A DNA stretch of 64,000 nt, from NCBI RefSeq assembly GCF_000283155.1, contig NW_004454159.1, positions 22,352,734-22,416,733 of the forward strand, written 5' to 3'. Below the pieces are notes generated by a model, which worked only from the letters and a program-made list of their open reading frames with translations, searched no databases and was not told the origin of the DNA. The stretch is from Ceratotherium simum simum. Lineage: Eukaryota; Chordata; Mammalia; Perissodactyla; Rhinocerotidae. The position numbers and the translations under genes are program-made. Below are positions 23,674 through 36,382 of the stretch, piece after piece; the first letter of the stretch is position 1; every line of letters starts with the position of its first letter.

Positions 23674-23902
23674 GGGCCGGCTCTGTGGCTTGGCGGTTAA
23701 GTGCGCGCACTCTGATGCTGGCGACCCGGGTTCGGATCCCGGGAGCGCCCCGAGGCACCACTTCTCCGTCCAACGCGAGGCCGAGTCCCACGTACAGCAA
23801 CTAGAAGGATGTGAACCTATGACATACAACTATCTACTGGGGCTTTGGGGGGAAAAAACTGAATAAATAAAATCTTTAAAAAAAAAAATAAAAAAAAAAA
23901 AT
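23674..23902 (+). mobile_element. ERE SINE, well preserved, exact 15-bp TSD
   Basis: Sense ERE with a GGGCCGGCTC head, an A box 'tggcttggcgg' (23686-23696), a B box 'ggttcggatcc' (23729-23739), the CTACTGGGGCTTTGG middle segment and a long A-rich tail. Unlike most copies here it lacks the GAGCTAACATC tail module. AAAAATATCTTTTCA occurs at 23659-23673 and 23903-23917 without mismatch. Intact boxes and the exact duplication suggest a comparatively recent insertion into the L1. Confidence 0.95.
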
Positions 23903-23917
23903 AAAAATATCTTTTCA

Positions 23918-24361
23918 TCTCTCAAGGTCAGAAAGATATGTTCCCATGCTATCTTCTAGGAGCATTGATGCTTTACCTTTCACATTTAGATCTGCAATCC
24001 ATGTGGAATTGATGTTTGGGTATGACGTGAGGCAAGAATCAAATTTCATTTATTTCCATATATAGATATCCAATTGACCCATTATCATTTATTGAAAAGA
24101 GTGCCCTTCCCCACCTCTGGGTAGGACCATTTTTGTCATAAATCAAATGTCCTTTGGGTGTGAGCCTGTTTCTGAATTTTCTACAATGTTCCCTTGATTT
24201 GGTTCTCTTTTTCCGAATGCCATATTGTTTTAATAACTGTAGATTTATGATATGTCTTGATATTCACTAGTGTAAATCTTCCAACTTTGTTCTTTTACAA
24301 GCTTGTCATGGCTATTTTCGGCCTTTGGCATTTCCATATACATTTTAGACTTAGCTCCTTT

Positions 24362-24365
<4 letters not shown>
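23918..24365 (-). mobile_element. L1 ORF2 C-terminal part, antisense (right part)
   Basis: Continuation of the L1 interrupted by the ERE: 'ttcccatgctatcttctagg', 'cacatttagatctgcaatccatgtggaattg', 'atccaattgacccattatcatttattgaaaag', 'ccaactttgttctttt' and 'ggcatttccatat'. It stops at the CA microsatellite. Confidence 0.82.

Positions 24366-24394
<29 letters not shown>
24366..24394. repeat. (CA)n microsatellite
   Basis: An uninterrupted CA run of about 14 units at the edge of the antisense L1. Confidence 0.95.
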
Positions 24395-24559
24395 GCTGAA
24401 TTTTTTATTGAAAATGCAAAGCCTGACAAGAGCATAATGATAAAGCAAAAACAATGTCTTTCATGAGCACATATTAAAAAATCTGAAATAAAATTTGGCA
24501 AACCACTACATCCAGCAAACTTCTACTTAAAAATGTGGTCTCTGACTGACTCACATACT

Positions 24560-24715
24560 TGAGCAATCTACCTATTATTTCTGTTCCTCTATTCTGTATT
24601 TTGCAGTCTTCACTTATTGTTTTGTGAAGTTCAGATGAAATAATGTGTATAAAGCACTTGTAAGAGTGGCACCAAGGGAACCAGTAAAAGCTGGGTATTA
24701 TTGTTATTCCTCGAT
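24560..24715 (-). mobile_element. MIR SINE, antisense
   Basis: 'gaagttcagatgaaataatgtgtataaagcacttg', then 'gtggcacc', then 'ctgggtattattgttatt' follow antisense MIR order. No frame. Confidence 0.6.
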
Positions 24716-25589
24716 CACAGCACTTCTTCATTTAGTCTCCTACTACATGTCATGATTTATATGTCTATTTCTCTGTCTAAATTATAGGCTCTATGGCCGG
24801 ACCATCCTTGGCTATGCTTTAGCAAGTGTCATATATCACAGACACTAAAATGCTAAATTTATTAAAGAATACATGGGTGCTTAGTCACTTGAGATTCAAC
24901 CCTGATGATTGGTACAATGTAGCCTGTCACCCCAAAACATCAGCTCTTGTGACTAAACTGTTCAGGGTCAGGGAACATCTTGACCACGTTTCTTGTCCTA
25001 TGTCCTCAAAATAAAGGTGATTGCACTTGGCTGTTGTGAAGGTTGCTTGTCTGTGCCACTGCCCATGTCAGAAGCAAATGCTCCTCTGAAGTAAGGGTAA
25101 GATTTGATGAGCACAGTTGTGCTTAGGGAAGAGAAAAGACAGTGACTAGCTGTCAAATTCTCTGTTTTATATAGTATGAATGCAAGAGATTTTTGCATAC
25201 CAATCATTTCTTTGTAGTGCCAAGAGTCTCTTTTCTTGCTTCTCTTTGTGTTATGATTTCTGGATCTGGAGGTATGGTATTCACAAGGGTTGCCTATGGT
25301 GGTTGAAATATTAGATAATTTATATATATGGGTCTAGATATAACATGCATGGAATATGTTACTAATTCTTTACATTGGTAATGAAAGAGATACATAATGC
25401 TAGAAACGTAAATGGTTTTATTTTTATTAAAATATTTAGTGACAGTTCATTGTTTTCAAAATTTAAACATTTTTGGCTTTACCTAAAGAATCTTGATTTT
25501 AAAAGTTAATTTATATGAATCCCTCTTAACCTCCTCCAAAAAATAGAAAAAAAAGGAACACTTACAAACTCATTTTTTTGGTGCTGATT
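24716..25589. other. Unique sequence, no gene recognised
   Basis: No repeat or gene recognised. AT-rich towards the right end. Confidence 0.4.
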
Positions 25590-27291
25590 ACCTTGATACC
25601 AAAGTCAGACAAGACACCATAAGAAAAGAAAACTACAGGCCAATATCCCTAATGAACATAGATGCAAATATCTTCAATAGAATACCAGCAAACTGAATTC
25701 AACAGCACATTAAAAAGATTGTATACCATAAGCAAGTGGGATTTACCCCTGGGATGCAAGGAGAGTTCAATATACACAAATTAATCAATGTGATACACCA
25801 CATTAACAGAGTGAAAAATAAAAACCACATGATCAATTAATAGATACATAAAAAGCATTTGACAAACATTCAATATCCATTCATGACAAAAATTCTCAAT
25901 AAAATAGGTATAGAAGGAACTTACTTCACCACCATAAAGGCCGTATATGAAAAGCCCACAGCTAACATCACAATCAATGAGGAAACACTGAAAGGTTTTC
26001 CTCTGAGACTTGGTACAAGGCAAGGAAGCCCACCCTCACCACTTCTATTCAACACAGAACGGGAAGTCCTAGCCAGAGCTATTAGACAAGAAAAGGAAAT
26101 AAAGGCTATCCAAATTAGACAGGAAAAAGTAAAATTATCTCTATTTGCAGATGACGCGATCATATATAAAGAAAACCCTAAAGACTCAGTAGAAAGATTG
26201 TTAGAACTAATAAACAGATTTAGTAAATATGCAGGATACAAAATCAACATATAAAAATCAGTGACATTTCTATACACTAACAACAAACTATTGGAAAAGG
26301 AAATTAAGAGAACAATCTCATTTACAACAGCAACAAAAAGAACAAAACACTTAGGAATAAACTTAACCAAAGAAATGATAGACTAGTACACTAAAAAGTT
26401 AAAAACATTAATGAAAGAAATTAAAGAAAACATATATAAATGGAAAGACATCATGTGTTTATAGACTAGAAGAATTAATATTGTTAAAATATCCATGCTA
26501 CCGAAAGGAATCTACAGATTTGATATGACATTCTTTACAGAAATAGAAAAAAAAATCCTAAAATTCTTATGAAACTGCAAAAGACTCCAAACAGCCAAAG
26601 AAATCTTGAGCAAGAACAAAGCTGTAGGCATCACATTCTCTGAAGTCAAAATACATTAGAAAACTACAGTAATCAAAAGAGCATGGTACTGGCATAAAAA
26701 CAGTCATATAGACTATGGAAGAGAATAGAGGGCCCGGAAGTAAATCCATATGTTTACAGTCAATTGATCTTTGAGAGGGTGCTAAGAACACACTATGAAG
26801 AAAGGATAATCTCTTCAATAAATGGTGTTGGGAAAACTGGATGTCCACATGTAGAAGAATGAAATTGGATCCTTATCTCATGCCATATACAAGAATCAAC
26901 TCAAAATGGATTAAAGACTTAAATGTAAGATCTAAAACAGTAAAGCAACTAAAAGAAAACAGGGAAAAAGTTTCTCGATGTTGGTCTTGGCAACAATTTT
27001 TCTGATCCTGATACCAAAAGCACGGGCAACAAAAGCAAAAAAAGACAAAAGAGGTTGCAAGAAACTAAGAAGCTTTTGCACAGCCAAGGAAACAATTAAC
27101 AAAATGAAAAGGCATCCTATGAAATGGAAGAAAATATTTGCAAACCATATATCTGATAAAGGGTTAATATCTAAAATATGTAAGGAACCCATACAGCTCA
27201 CTAGCAAAAAAACAAATAACCTGATTAAGAAAATGGGCAAAGGACCTGAATAGGTATTTCTCAAAAGAAGATATACAAATGGTCAACAGGT
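25590..27291 (+). mobile_element. L1 ORF2 fragment (RT to C-terminal region), sense
   Basis: LINE-1 ORF2 encodes the endonuclease/reverse transcriptase used for target-primed integration. This 1.7-kb piece begins at the RT domain ('aactacaggccaatatccct') and runs towards the ORF2 C-terminus. One open stretch (25859-26254) still reads as RT: residues 54-64 form [11 protein letters not shown], close to the canonical RQGCPLSPLLF, and residues 96-99 form the catalytic FADD. Stops follow at 26252 and repeatedly afterwards, so the copy is dead. It ends abruptly near 27291 without ORF2 end, 3' UTR or poly(A), so later rearrangement removed the 3' end. Confidence 0.92.
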
Positions 27292-29973
27292 ACTCTTCCA
27301 TCTGTACTCTTGACAGGGCTTGGAAAATGTGAAGTGGGTCTCTTCTTGAAATCAAAGACCATTTCTCATTCCCCCCTCTAACCATATATGAATGCCAAAC
27401 ACAAAACTCTGCACATGATAGGTACCCTCTCTCCCTAAAATGTTTAATTAACAAGTGTATCCTTGTTGAGTGAACTTAGGATGGGCTATCAGGTATTTTC
27501 AAGCTAGTAAGCCTTTTGACACCTCTAAATCACACTTTTAGATATAGTGATATTTAGGCACTATCTACTCCAGCCCTGAGTAAGGTCCCTGAATGCTCAG
27601 ACACTGCCAAGAAATGTACTTCTTCCTTCTAACCACTTCCTTCCCCAATAGGTCAGCCACTCCCTCAGAACCCATCTCTTGGGGCTATCAGATTAAACTA
27701 AGCAGGAAAACTGGTAGAGAGGTTAATACAATTGGATCCAAAACTTGGAATGGTTTAAATTCAGGGGTTTCGTTGCTAGTTTTAGTCCCAGGGTAGGATA
27801 TTCAAAAAGTAGACTATGCCTCTGTTTAAATAATCTTCCTTAATGATGAAGTAAGGCAAAATAAATTAGTTTTAAAATGTTCTGGAGACGGGCAAAAATT
27901 TTTTTTAACTTTTTGGCTTGTGTGTATGCCCACTCAGACTGGGTATAGATGAACATAGCCACATGAAGTTGCCAGTTTAGGAAAAAAGAAGACCTATACA
28001 ATTTTGGGTTTATTACAAAATGTGAAAAATATGATATAGACCACCCACTGAGTTGCTCTGAATTAGCTTAACCAATTTTTGCTTAACCATTGTGGCATTT
28101 CTCTCTCTATAATTCTTTTCCTGTCTCTTCCCCACCAACTCCATCCCTCACCCAGAAAAAAAGTTTTAATATAAGAATAATAATAAATCTGATAGTAAAT
28201 ATCTTAATTTGTTTTATGCTTTAGCCCAAATTCTTTATTTATGTTTAACATATTATTGCCATGCGGGCACATGATACAGCATTCATTTTGAAATTATAAT
28301 CCTTGTTTAGTGAAACTCTTTTATACACATGGCTCTATATATGATATTTTCTTTTCTGAAGTAATTGGAAAGACTCTCTGCAGGACTTCAACTTGCAGAA
28401 TGTCTCTAGTTTGGGGTTTTAATGGTCTTTCTGCTTTCCAGCACAGCACCTTGTATGAAGCAAGATGTGCTTTAGAAGCCAACAAATAAGAACAATAATT
28501 GTCCATGTTTATCAACTCAGACTCTTTCAGTCTTGTCTTCATCATGCATTTTGCCACTTAAGGCAAAGTCAAGGACTTGCAGTTTGCTTATATTTATCTA
28601 TTGCCTGCCAAATGATCCTCTGCTCAAAAACTCCCCAACCCCCCACAAACCAGGGTAAGAAAGGTTTAAGTTATTCTTATTTGATGCCTTTATTTGGTTC
28701 TTTCATATTTCTGGGGCTTACTTTTCATCCATAAAATTAAAAATAGAAGTGAAACTCATCTTTGTTTTTATAATTAAACCCTCATTTCATTAAATTGGAT
28801 TTCACTGGCAGGACTTAAAGGCATAACCTTCCACTTATTATCACTCTGCCTTATGATTCCTGCCGTCATTACTTCTGTAGCGGATGATTGCGGTTTGTGC
28901 CTTTTTGTTGTTGTTTTTTAAATATATGTCCCTTACTGTTATTTGGAAAGCGGCCATTGTTAACATGGAGGTTCTTCCAGTTTATGTTGGCCAGATTCTC
29001 TAGAATAAATGACTATGCAAAACACATTTGAATCCTATTTGTTTTCTTCCATAGCTTGAGTTTTGCATCCAAATATCAATGAACTTAAAACATAATTTTC
29101 TCCTTATACATTTAAATATTAGTCACATGTATATGCAAGACTCTTTTTTCTCTCTATATACAATGCTAGAGGCATCAAACTCCACAACTCCAGTAGGGTC
29201 TCCAGTCAGCAAGTTGTCTGAGGTCTAGAGAAGGAAGTGTGAGGGGAAGTGCCAAGCCACAGGACTGCACTGTGGGGGTCTCTGTTCCTATCATCATGAT
29301 GGCGAGGCTAAAGGCTAAACCTGCATGTTAAGATTTTGGCTGCCTGCGCCAATGGTCAACCCAACATCCATTATCAAACAAGTGTCATGATTTTATAGTA
29401 AAAAGAAGTCATTTACTATGTCGATGCCTTTAAAAAGATTTTTGGTTACCAAAGTTGTATGTCTCTGGGAAAAATAAACACAGGTTGTGGCAATATTTTT
29501 CTTCATCAAGAAGCTTTGTTGTTATAAATGCTTATATTACTATATCATTCTTTGTTCTTAGCAAGTGCCAATAACTTTCACCGAGGCATAGCCAAAGGAG
29601 TAAGGCCCTGAAAAATACCTCGCCAGTGGGCCTCAATAGGAGCCCGGGGAGCCCACAGGTAGTTGTAGGTGCTCAGTATAGTCTGAAAGTCCATTTAAGC
29701 TCCCAAAAGATAAGGCAACCTATGTGTGCAGTCAGGATAGCAGCAAGGGCCAAGAGAGAGAGCACCATGGCCCACCCAGCAGGGAGGCCATATTCAAAAA
29801 CAGGCAGAAACTCAAGGGCAAGTGGGATGCTTATACATGAGGAAAAATTATAGCCGAGCTACCACGTTGGAATTGCCTGCTAGAGTCTCCAAAAGCAAGT
29901 TTGGCTTCTGGAACAAGCTGGAAAAAAGCACACAAACCAGTGGAGGCATGGAAAGGAATGTTTCTGTTTTACA

Positions 29974-29974
<1 letters not shown>
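27292..29974. other. Unique sequence, no gene recognised
   Basis: No exon, RNA gene or named repeat. Frames are at most 89 codons. The 27290-28700 part has mixed composition and no recognisable transposon. Confidence 0.45.

Positions 29975-30020
<46 letters not shown>
29975..30020. repeat. (CA)n microsatellite
   Basis: About 23 CA units with a single AAAC interruption near 30006. Likely polymorphic. Frames of 76 and 101 codons across it are artefacts of the repeat. Confidence 0.95.
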
Positions 30021-30884
30021 TCATCTTGAACAAAGCTGACTCCCACCCTTGATCTTGATTCTCAGGTTGCGTCCATCTCAGCAGAGCCAAGGGGGACTGG
30101 CAAAGGGCTTGGAGTTGGAGAAGGTATGTAAAGTTTAAAAATACAAACATCATTAAAAATCTTTAAAAATGTTTGTAACCCAAGGTGAATTCACATGCAG
30201 CCACAAAAATTGGCCTCTGACAGGATAAATGGCTTGGGCCTTCACTCATTATTGGTGTTGAAAACCAGGACCTGGCTGTGTCTGCTGCCCAAGTTCACAT
30301 GGATCCACAGAGAGGAGGAGGAGCCACCATTTGGCACAAGGGAGAATCTAATACTTTTTCTCTAAGAGAAGATCTTTGCACCTTGCCCCTTCTGTCTTAC
30401 AAATCCTACTGGTTGGCAGCAATAGAGTAAAAACCTATGGCTTTTAAGTTTGCTCTTGACAGAGCGCACTGTTGAAATCTCAAACAATAAAGGGTTTTCC
30501 ACAATCCCAGTGTAATTCAAATTTAGACAGAGTATTCTTTGGTTCCAGAGCAAGAGAAATAGCATTTAAGATGGCAACAAAGCATTTTTTTCCTTATGGA
30601 ATTAATGTAAAAACAGATTTTGAATTTTATATTAGAGAGTGGGGGAATCAAAGTATTTACCTTTTTTTAAGAGGAGGTAACATGGAATTGAATTTTATTG
30701 ATTTTTAAAAATGTAGCCCTAAATAGAAAAATAGTAGCCTATACAAACAAACCTGGAATAGTTCAAAGTATATTTTAATATATGTCTGATTTTAATAAAA
30801 AGTCTGCAGAATATGGCTGGCTTAATTTTTACTTAACAGATAGGAAAATGTTATCCAAATCCTTCCTTTTCAGAGGATGGCCTG
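30021..30884. other. Unique sequence, no gene recognised
   Basis: No recognised repeat or gene. AT-rich from 30560 onwards. Confidence 0.4.
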
Positions 30885-31033
30885 TAGACTTCTAGCATTA
30901 ACATCACCTGGGAGCTTGTGAGAAGTGAAGAATCTTGGGCCCCAACGTGGCCATACTGGATCAGAATCTGCATTTTAACAAATCCCTAGGTGAATCCTGT
31001 GTCCATGAAAGTTTCTGAGGCACTGATCCAGAT
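30885..31033 (+). mobile_element. MER5A, sense
   Basis: 'acatcacctgggagcttgtgaga', 'gatcagaatctgcattttaacaaatcccta', 'ggtgaatcctgtg' and a degraded end 'tttctgaggcactga' follow MER5A order. A non-coding hAT fossil. Confidence 0.75.
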
Positions 31034-31604
31034 TAACCATTCACCGAAGGCAGTATCAAGTAGGCTCTGGAAAGCCACCCTTCCCTCCAGCACTAGCATA
31101 TAAACTTGCAAGCAAAGTAAAAATTATGTTTACTATGCAAATATAACTTCAAAATGAGTCCCCTAATACTCCTTCACACATTCTGGAACCACCACTTATT
31201 TCTTTGCTTCTACACTTCTTTCTATGAAATACTTCCTAGGGTAAACACCTTCACTTTTTGCACAGATTCTTTTGCCTGTGACTTTGGAAGCTTGAATAAT
31301 GGCTATGGTAAGATAACAGAAGGAAGTAATACTGAAAGGTTTATAAGGAAGAAAAATAAATAAGTGAAAGACAAGGCAGAAATAAAAAGAGCAAAAATAA
31401 CATGAACCAGAGAGACAAACATCTATACATTTTATTTTATTTATATTGAAAATAGATTTATTATCTATCTAAATATACAAATGAGGCATGCTAATAGTTT
31501 TTGCTAACTAAAAAACAGTATATTCTTAGATAATACACAAAAGTAGGAAGAAAAAAAGTATGTCCAGAAATATCATCATGAAGGGATAAACTTCTTTTGT
31601 TCTT
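31034..31604. other. Unique AT-rich sequence
   Basis: No recognised element or gene. Confidence 0.4.
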
Positions 31605-32211
31605 TTAGTGGCCCAGCATCCACTTACCTTTCTCCAGAGAACTATCGGTTTTCCTTTAGGGAGACTCCTCCTTTCTCCACCTGCCCTAACCAACTCTCAG
31701 GCCCGCTATAGGTATTATCCTATATTACCCATGGAAATGGTGGATATATGGTGGAACATGGAACCCAGCACACAGGCCTAAGGCAATCAGAAATTTACAT
31801 TCTCTAGATCACAGTGTTAATTTGGGTATGGGCACATGTGCCAAGTTAAGCTAACCAGGCCCAATGAACCCAGAGCTTCCAATTGAGTAATCAGGAAAAG
31901 ACTCTCTCTTTCATGCTAGTGCTGAAATGGAGAGGAGGAGAGGCAAAAACTGTGGCAGCCATCTTGTCACCATGAGGGGAGATACCGTTCTGAAAATAAA
32001 GCCCCACAGAGAAAACAGGGCAGAAACTTGGAAAGAGAGAGAAAAACTGTCTCTTCCTGATGACCTTGTTTGAAGCCCTGAAAGAGATGTGCCTGAAAGC
32101 AAACCAAAACTCTACACTTTTCAGCTGTCTGATCCCCAAAATTCCCTTTTGCTTAAATCAGTTTGGACTGAGTTTCTGTCACTTATATTCAAGGGACATA
32201 TAACTGATATA
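31605..32211 (+). mobile_element. MLT1-type MaLR LTR relic
   Basis: Same block order as 850-1334 but fuller: 'gggcacatgtgcc', 'tggcagccatcttgtcaccatgagggg', 'tgataaaccttg'-like 'gatgaccttgtttgaagccctg', 'attcccttttgcttaaatcagtttggactgagtttctgtcac' and a terminus 'actgatata'. No internal sequence follows, so it is a solo LTR or remnant. Confidence 0.65.
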
Positions 32212-32229
32212 TAATTATTAAAGTTTATA

Positions 32230-35200
32230 TTTACATGTGTACATCTACATAAATGGAGCGTATTATATATAATTTCATACTCAATTTATTCTTCATCTAT
32301 TATTTTTACCCTGCTTTTCTCAACAAAAAAATATATCATGAGCATCTTTCTGGGCAAGATATGTATTGTTATTTTATTAGATATATGATGTTCTATAGTT
32401 TGTACCATAATTTATTGAATCAGTTTCATACTGAGGGACATTGATAGATTGTTTAAATACATTTAAAAAATCCACATATGTATAAATTAATTTAACCTAT
32501 ACAGTAATCTCCTTGGGATAAATTTCTAGAAGTGGAGTTGTTAGGCCAAAGGTATCTAATTTAAGATATTATTCATACTCCCACACTGCCTTCCAGAAAT
32601 CTATAGAAGTACATTCCCACCAATAAGACTTGGACACCTCAGTGTTCCCTACAGTCACATAAACATCTGCTACTTTCATGAGTGAAAAATAATATATATA
32701 ATTTCTTTTCCATTTCTCTATTAGTGAGTGTTGATTTTCCATATGTTTGTCAGTCCTTACATTTCTTCTTTTGTGAATCACCTGTTTTTTTTACCCATAT
32801 TTCTGTTGGACTGGTTGACTGTTTTATTGATATGCTAAAACTCTTTATATATTAAATGTATTAACTTTTTCTCATATATTTCCAAGCTTGTATTTTGTTT
32901 TTGGATTTACTTTAAAAGCTTATTTCATGGTACAGAAATTTTATACTCTTATGTAACTAAACTTATCAAAATTTAATTATACATCCTGAATTACTTATAT
33001 AGCTTAGAAAGATTTTCCCATTCTAAGATCATAAAATTATCCAACCATATTTTCTTCTAGAATTTTAAGTATTTTTCCTTATCTTTTAAAAAAATATGCA
33101 TTAAAGTTTTTGATCCATCTAGAAGTTACTTTTAGATTCAGCTGAAAAGATTCAGGCTTCTTTTCTCCCAATGTCTAGCCAGTAATCCTAATGTTATTTA
33201 TTAGAAATTCTATTCATCTTCGCACCAGTTTGAAATGCCATCTTTATCATATACTTAGCTACTACATATCCTTGGGTCTATTTCTGGCTACTTTGTTATG
33301 TTTAATTCAGACTGTGTGTGTGCCTCCCATAGCAATTCTGTTTTAGATATTGTAGTTTATAAATGTTAACATCTAGTAAGTAAGGATTCTTATAGTTCTT
33401 TTGTTTTTAATCCTTCCAAATTTTCTTGGGTTTTTTATCTATTTTAAAAATTAATTTTAGAATAATTTACAAGTTCCTCAAGAAATGTTGTTTCAATATT
33501 GAACAAAAATAAGTAGATATTATAGATTATTTTGAAGAAAGTGAATAGATGAACAGCCTTAAAATACTGAGTTTTCATAGCCAAAAACGTGACATGTATT
33601 TTCATTTATTAAATTATATTTAATGTCCTTTAGTAGAATTTCTTAGTTTTCTTTTGTATACTTGCAGAAAATTTCTTAGTTTATTCATATATATTTTATT
33701 TTATATTTTTACTAGTATTTTGAATACAACTTTTCTTACATTATCTTTTTTGCTTAATTTGGATTATTATCATAATAAGAATATCTTCATGTTTGTAATT
33801 TGGGGGAGACTTAAAAAATTTTTTTTAAGTCAGGAATAGGTCCTGAATTTATCAAATATCTTTTAGCATCTGCTGTGATTTTACTGATTGAAAGAAGTCA
33901 ATATATTTCCCAATATTGAATTGGATACATTCTTGGAGTTAATGCCACTTGGTTATGTTGTATTACTCTTTTAACCTACTGCTAAACTCTCTCTGCTAAT
34001 TTATCATTCAGAATTTTTGTGAGGAAGAGAGAGGAGGGACACAGGGGGAGAGAGAGAGAGGTGGGTGGAATCTGTTTGATGTTACTATCACACATATGCT
34101 GTTGTCATAAAAGAATCTGAAGAGAATTCTTTATTTTGTGTTGCTCTGGAACAAATTTAAATCATATTGGAGTAATCTGTTTTGTGGAAGAATGAAAAAA
34201 ATTACCAAAGACATGTTGTACGTCAGAAACTTTTTGGAAAATTCTGACATTTACAATTTCTTCCATAATTTGTAGTCTATTTCTTCTTGAAAAAAAAATC
34301 CAAGTTTTGAAATTTACTAGTATAAAGCTATGCAAAGTATTTTCTTATGATATTTTTTCATTATCTGTAGTCATTTTCCCTTTTCATTGCTTATTTTATG
34401 AATTAGTGTTTTTTCTCTCTCATATTTAGAATTGGTAAATGATTTATTTATTTAATTGTGTTTGATTCCTCTCCCCCGAACCAACTCTTGAATTCATTTA
34501 TAATTTTTATCGTTTTTCTCTTTATGAATTTTTGCTTCCTATTTTTAAAAATTCCTTCTTTCTGTTTTTCTAAAGTTTATTTTGGTATTTATTTTTCTAG
34601 CTTACAAGTGGCACCTTATTTACTTCTTTCTATTCTTTCTTTTTTAGTAGTATAAATGTATATGGTTTTAAATTTTTCTTTCACCGCTATTTTTCAGACG
34701 TTCTATAATAGTGATTTTATTATTTCTTTAACCTGGGAATTATTTAATAAAAAAGTTTTTGTTTTGTTTCCAATTTCCTTATTTGTTTCTAATATTGATT
34801 GCATTTTGGTCAAAGAATGTCAGCCATAGTATTTCTACTTTTGGGAACTTAGTTCTTTTATTTCAAAAAAATAGGATAAATATCCGTGAACATCTATGCA
34901 TCTTCAAAAAAAAGACACATTTCTTTGTTTCTAGGATTTGATATTTGATATATGCATATCTATTAATTACTATTACACGTATTACTATTCAAATCCTCTG
35001 TATTTAAATTTTATATTTTTTAGCCATAAAGAATTGAAAGTGAGGTATTGTCTTCCACTGTTATCGTATTCTTGTAAATATATCCCTTATCTTCTGTAAT
35101 TTTATATTTTATTTATATTTTTGCTAATAAGGAATAAGGAAAATTATAACTTCTCTGTAGATTTTAACCTGCATCATTAAGTGACATAAGACTTTTGACT

Positions 35201-35420
35201 TGAATTCACCTCTGCCTGATATTAGTATAAGCTTTGTTGCCACTGTTTTATTTAGTAGATCATTATGCTGTTTACTTTTATCATCAAGCCAATATATTAG
35301 ATTTTTTGTCATACTAATATTCGTTTCTGCTTTTAATGTTTTTCATCTCCTTTCTTTGACATCTTCTCCTTTGACATTTGAAAAAATACAGAATATTTTA
35401 AGTTCAAATAACAATTGCAA
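32230..35420 (-). mobile_element. Very old L1, about 3.2 kb, antisense
   Basis: Antisense order runs from 3' UTR ('gagcatctttctgggcaag', 'ctgagggacattgatagattg') through the ORF2 C-terminus ('gaagtggagttgttaggccaaagg', 'cattcccaccaataag', 'tttacccatatttctgttgg') and RT ('atcttttagcatctgctgtga', 'cattcttggagttaatgcc') to the upstream ORF2 region ('gattgcattttggtcaaagaatg'). It is heavily diverged and AT-rich, with no open frame above 80 codons. Individual boundaries are uncertain. A GAGA-rich insert lies at 34021-34062. Confidence 0.75.
34021..34062. repeat. GA-rich simple repeat
   Basis: GAGAGAG and GGGAGAG units interrupt the old L1. Probably secondary expansion. Confidence 0.75.
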
Positions 35421-36310
35421 TTATAGTATTAAATAACATGTTTAAACCTGTGGTTCTCAATATATCAATTTTCAAATAAAGTATACCTTTTCTCCTCACT
35501 TTGAGAAATTTGGAAATAAATGTTAATTTTGACACTCATAATTTTAGTTTCTAAGTGCTTACTCTCATCTCCCTTGTTCCAAACCTAGAAGGGTTGGTGC
35601 ACAAATTATTTAATTGTTAATTTGTGCCATGCTTGTACCACTAAGTTTGTGGTCGAAGGAAATATCTATTACACTGCTAAAAATGGAACCAAGGAACTAG
35701 CAACCCACAGTAATTGTTTAAGGATACAAATTTGAAAACAAATTTGTAGAAGACCATTTTATCTCATTGCCTTGAATGACAACAGGGAGACCGTTTCAGA
35801 ACTGACAATTGTTAGTACAGACGACCTATGCTTGTTTTGCTCTACTTGACACACTTCAGTGACTGCAGCAATTATACTTTAGTTTTCAGCCCCCCTTCTC
35901 ATTAAAATGCAAACGAGAGAAATGTAGTCAGTCTTAGTCCTGAACAAACAACAGGAAAACAAATGCACCGGAGACTAATGCTCCACTCCACTTTGACGGT
36001 GGAAACTTATCCCATATTGATTAAGAAATTATGTAGCTTGATTCCTTTCTTATTTTTTGACTTATAATATTCCTTGTGGCATTGTATTAAAAATTAACCC
36101 AGGGAAAGGGAATAAGGGAGGAGAATAGGAATGAAGTATGTTTTCCCACTCCCTCAAATTGTGGCCAACTGGCAGAAAATACCAAACATGTCAGCATGTC
36201 ACCCTGCTCTGGCTCAGAAGGAAAGTAATGGCCTCCATTCTCGTCCAGTCCCCAAGCAGCAGAATGGATTCTGTGAATCATACCATTTTCTCTGCAGGTT
36301 TGCCTTTCTG
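35421..36310. other. Unique sequence, no gene recognised
   Basis: No repeat or gene recognised. Confidence 0.4.
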
Positions 36311-36382
36311 GCTGTGTGTGCGTGTGTGTGTGTGTGTATGTTTGTGTGTGTGTGTATGGGTGTGTGTGTGTGCACACGTGTG
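36311..36382. repeat. Interrupted (GT)n microsatellite
   Basis: GTGTGT blocks separated by GC, TATGTTT, TATGGG and CACAC interruptions. Three overlapping Cys/Val-rich frames here are artefacts. Confidence 0.93.

Noticed and set aside
23686..23739. tRNA-like A and B boxes that might suggest a tRNA gene
   Set aside because: They belong to the head of an ERE SINE. No cloverleaf can be assigned and the sequence continues into SINE body and A tail.
25921..26370. 149-codon minus-strand frame
   Set aside because: It is the antisense shadow of L1 ORF2 reverse transcriptase sequence on the plus strand.
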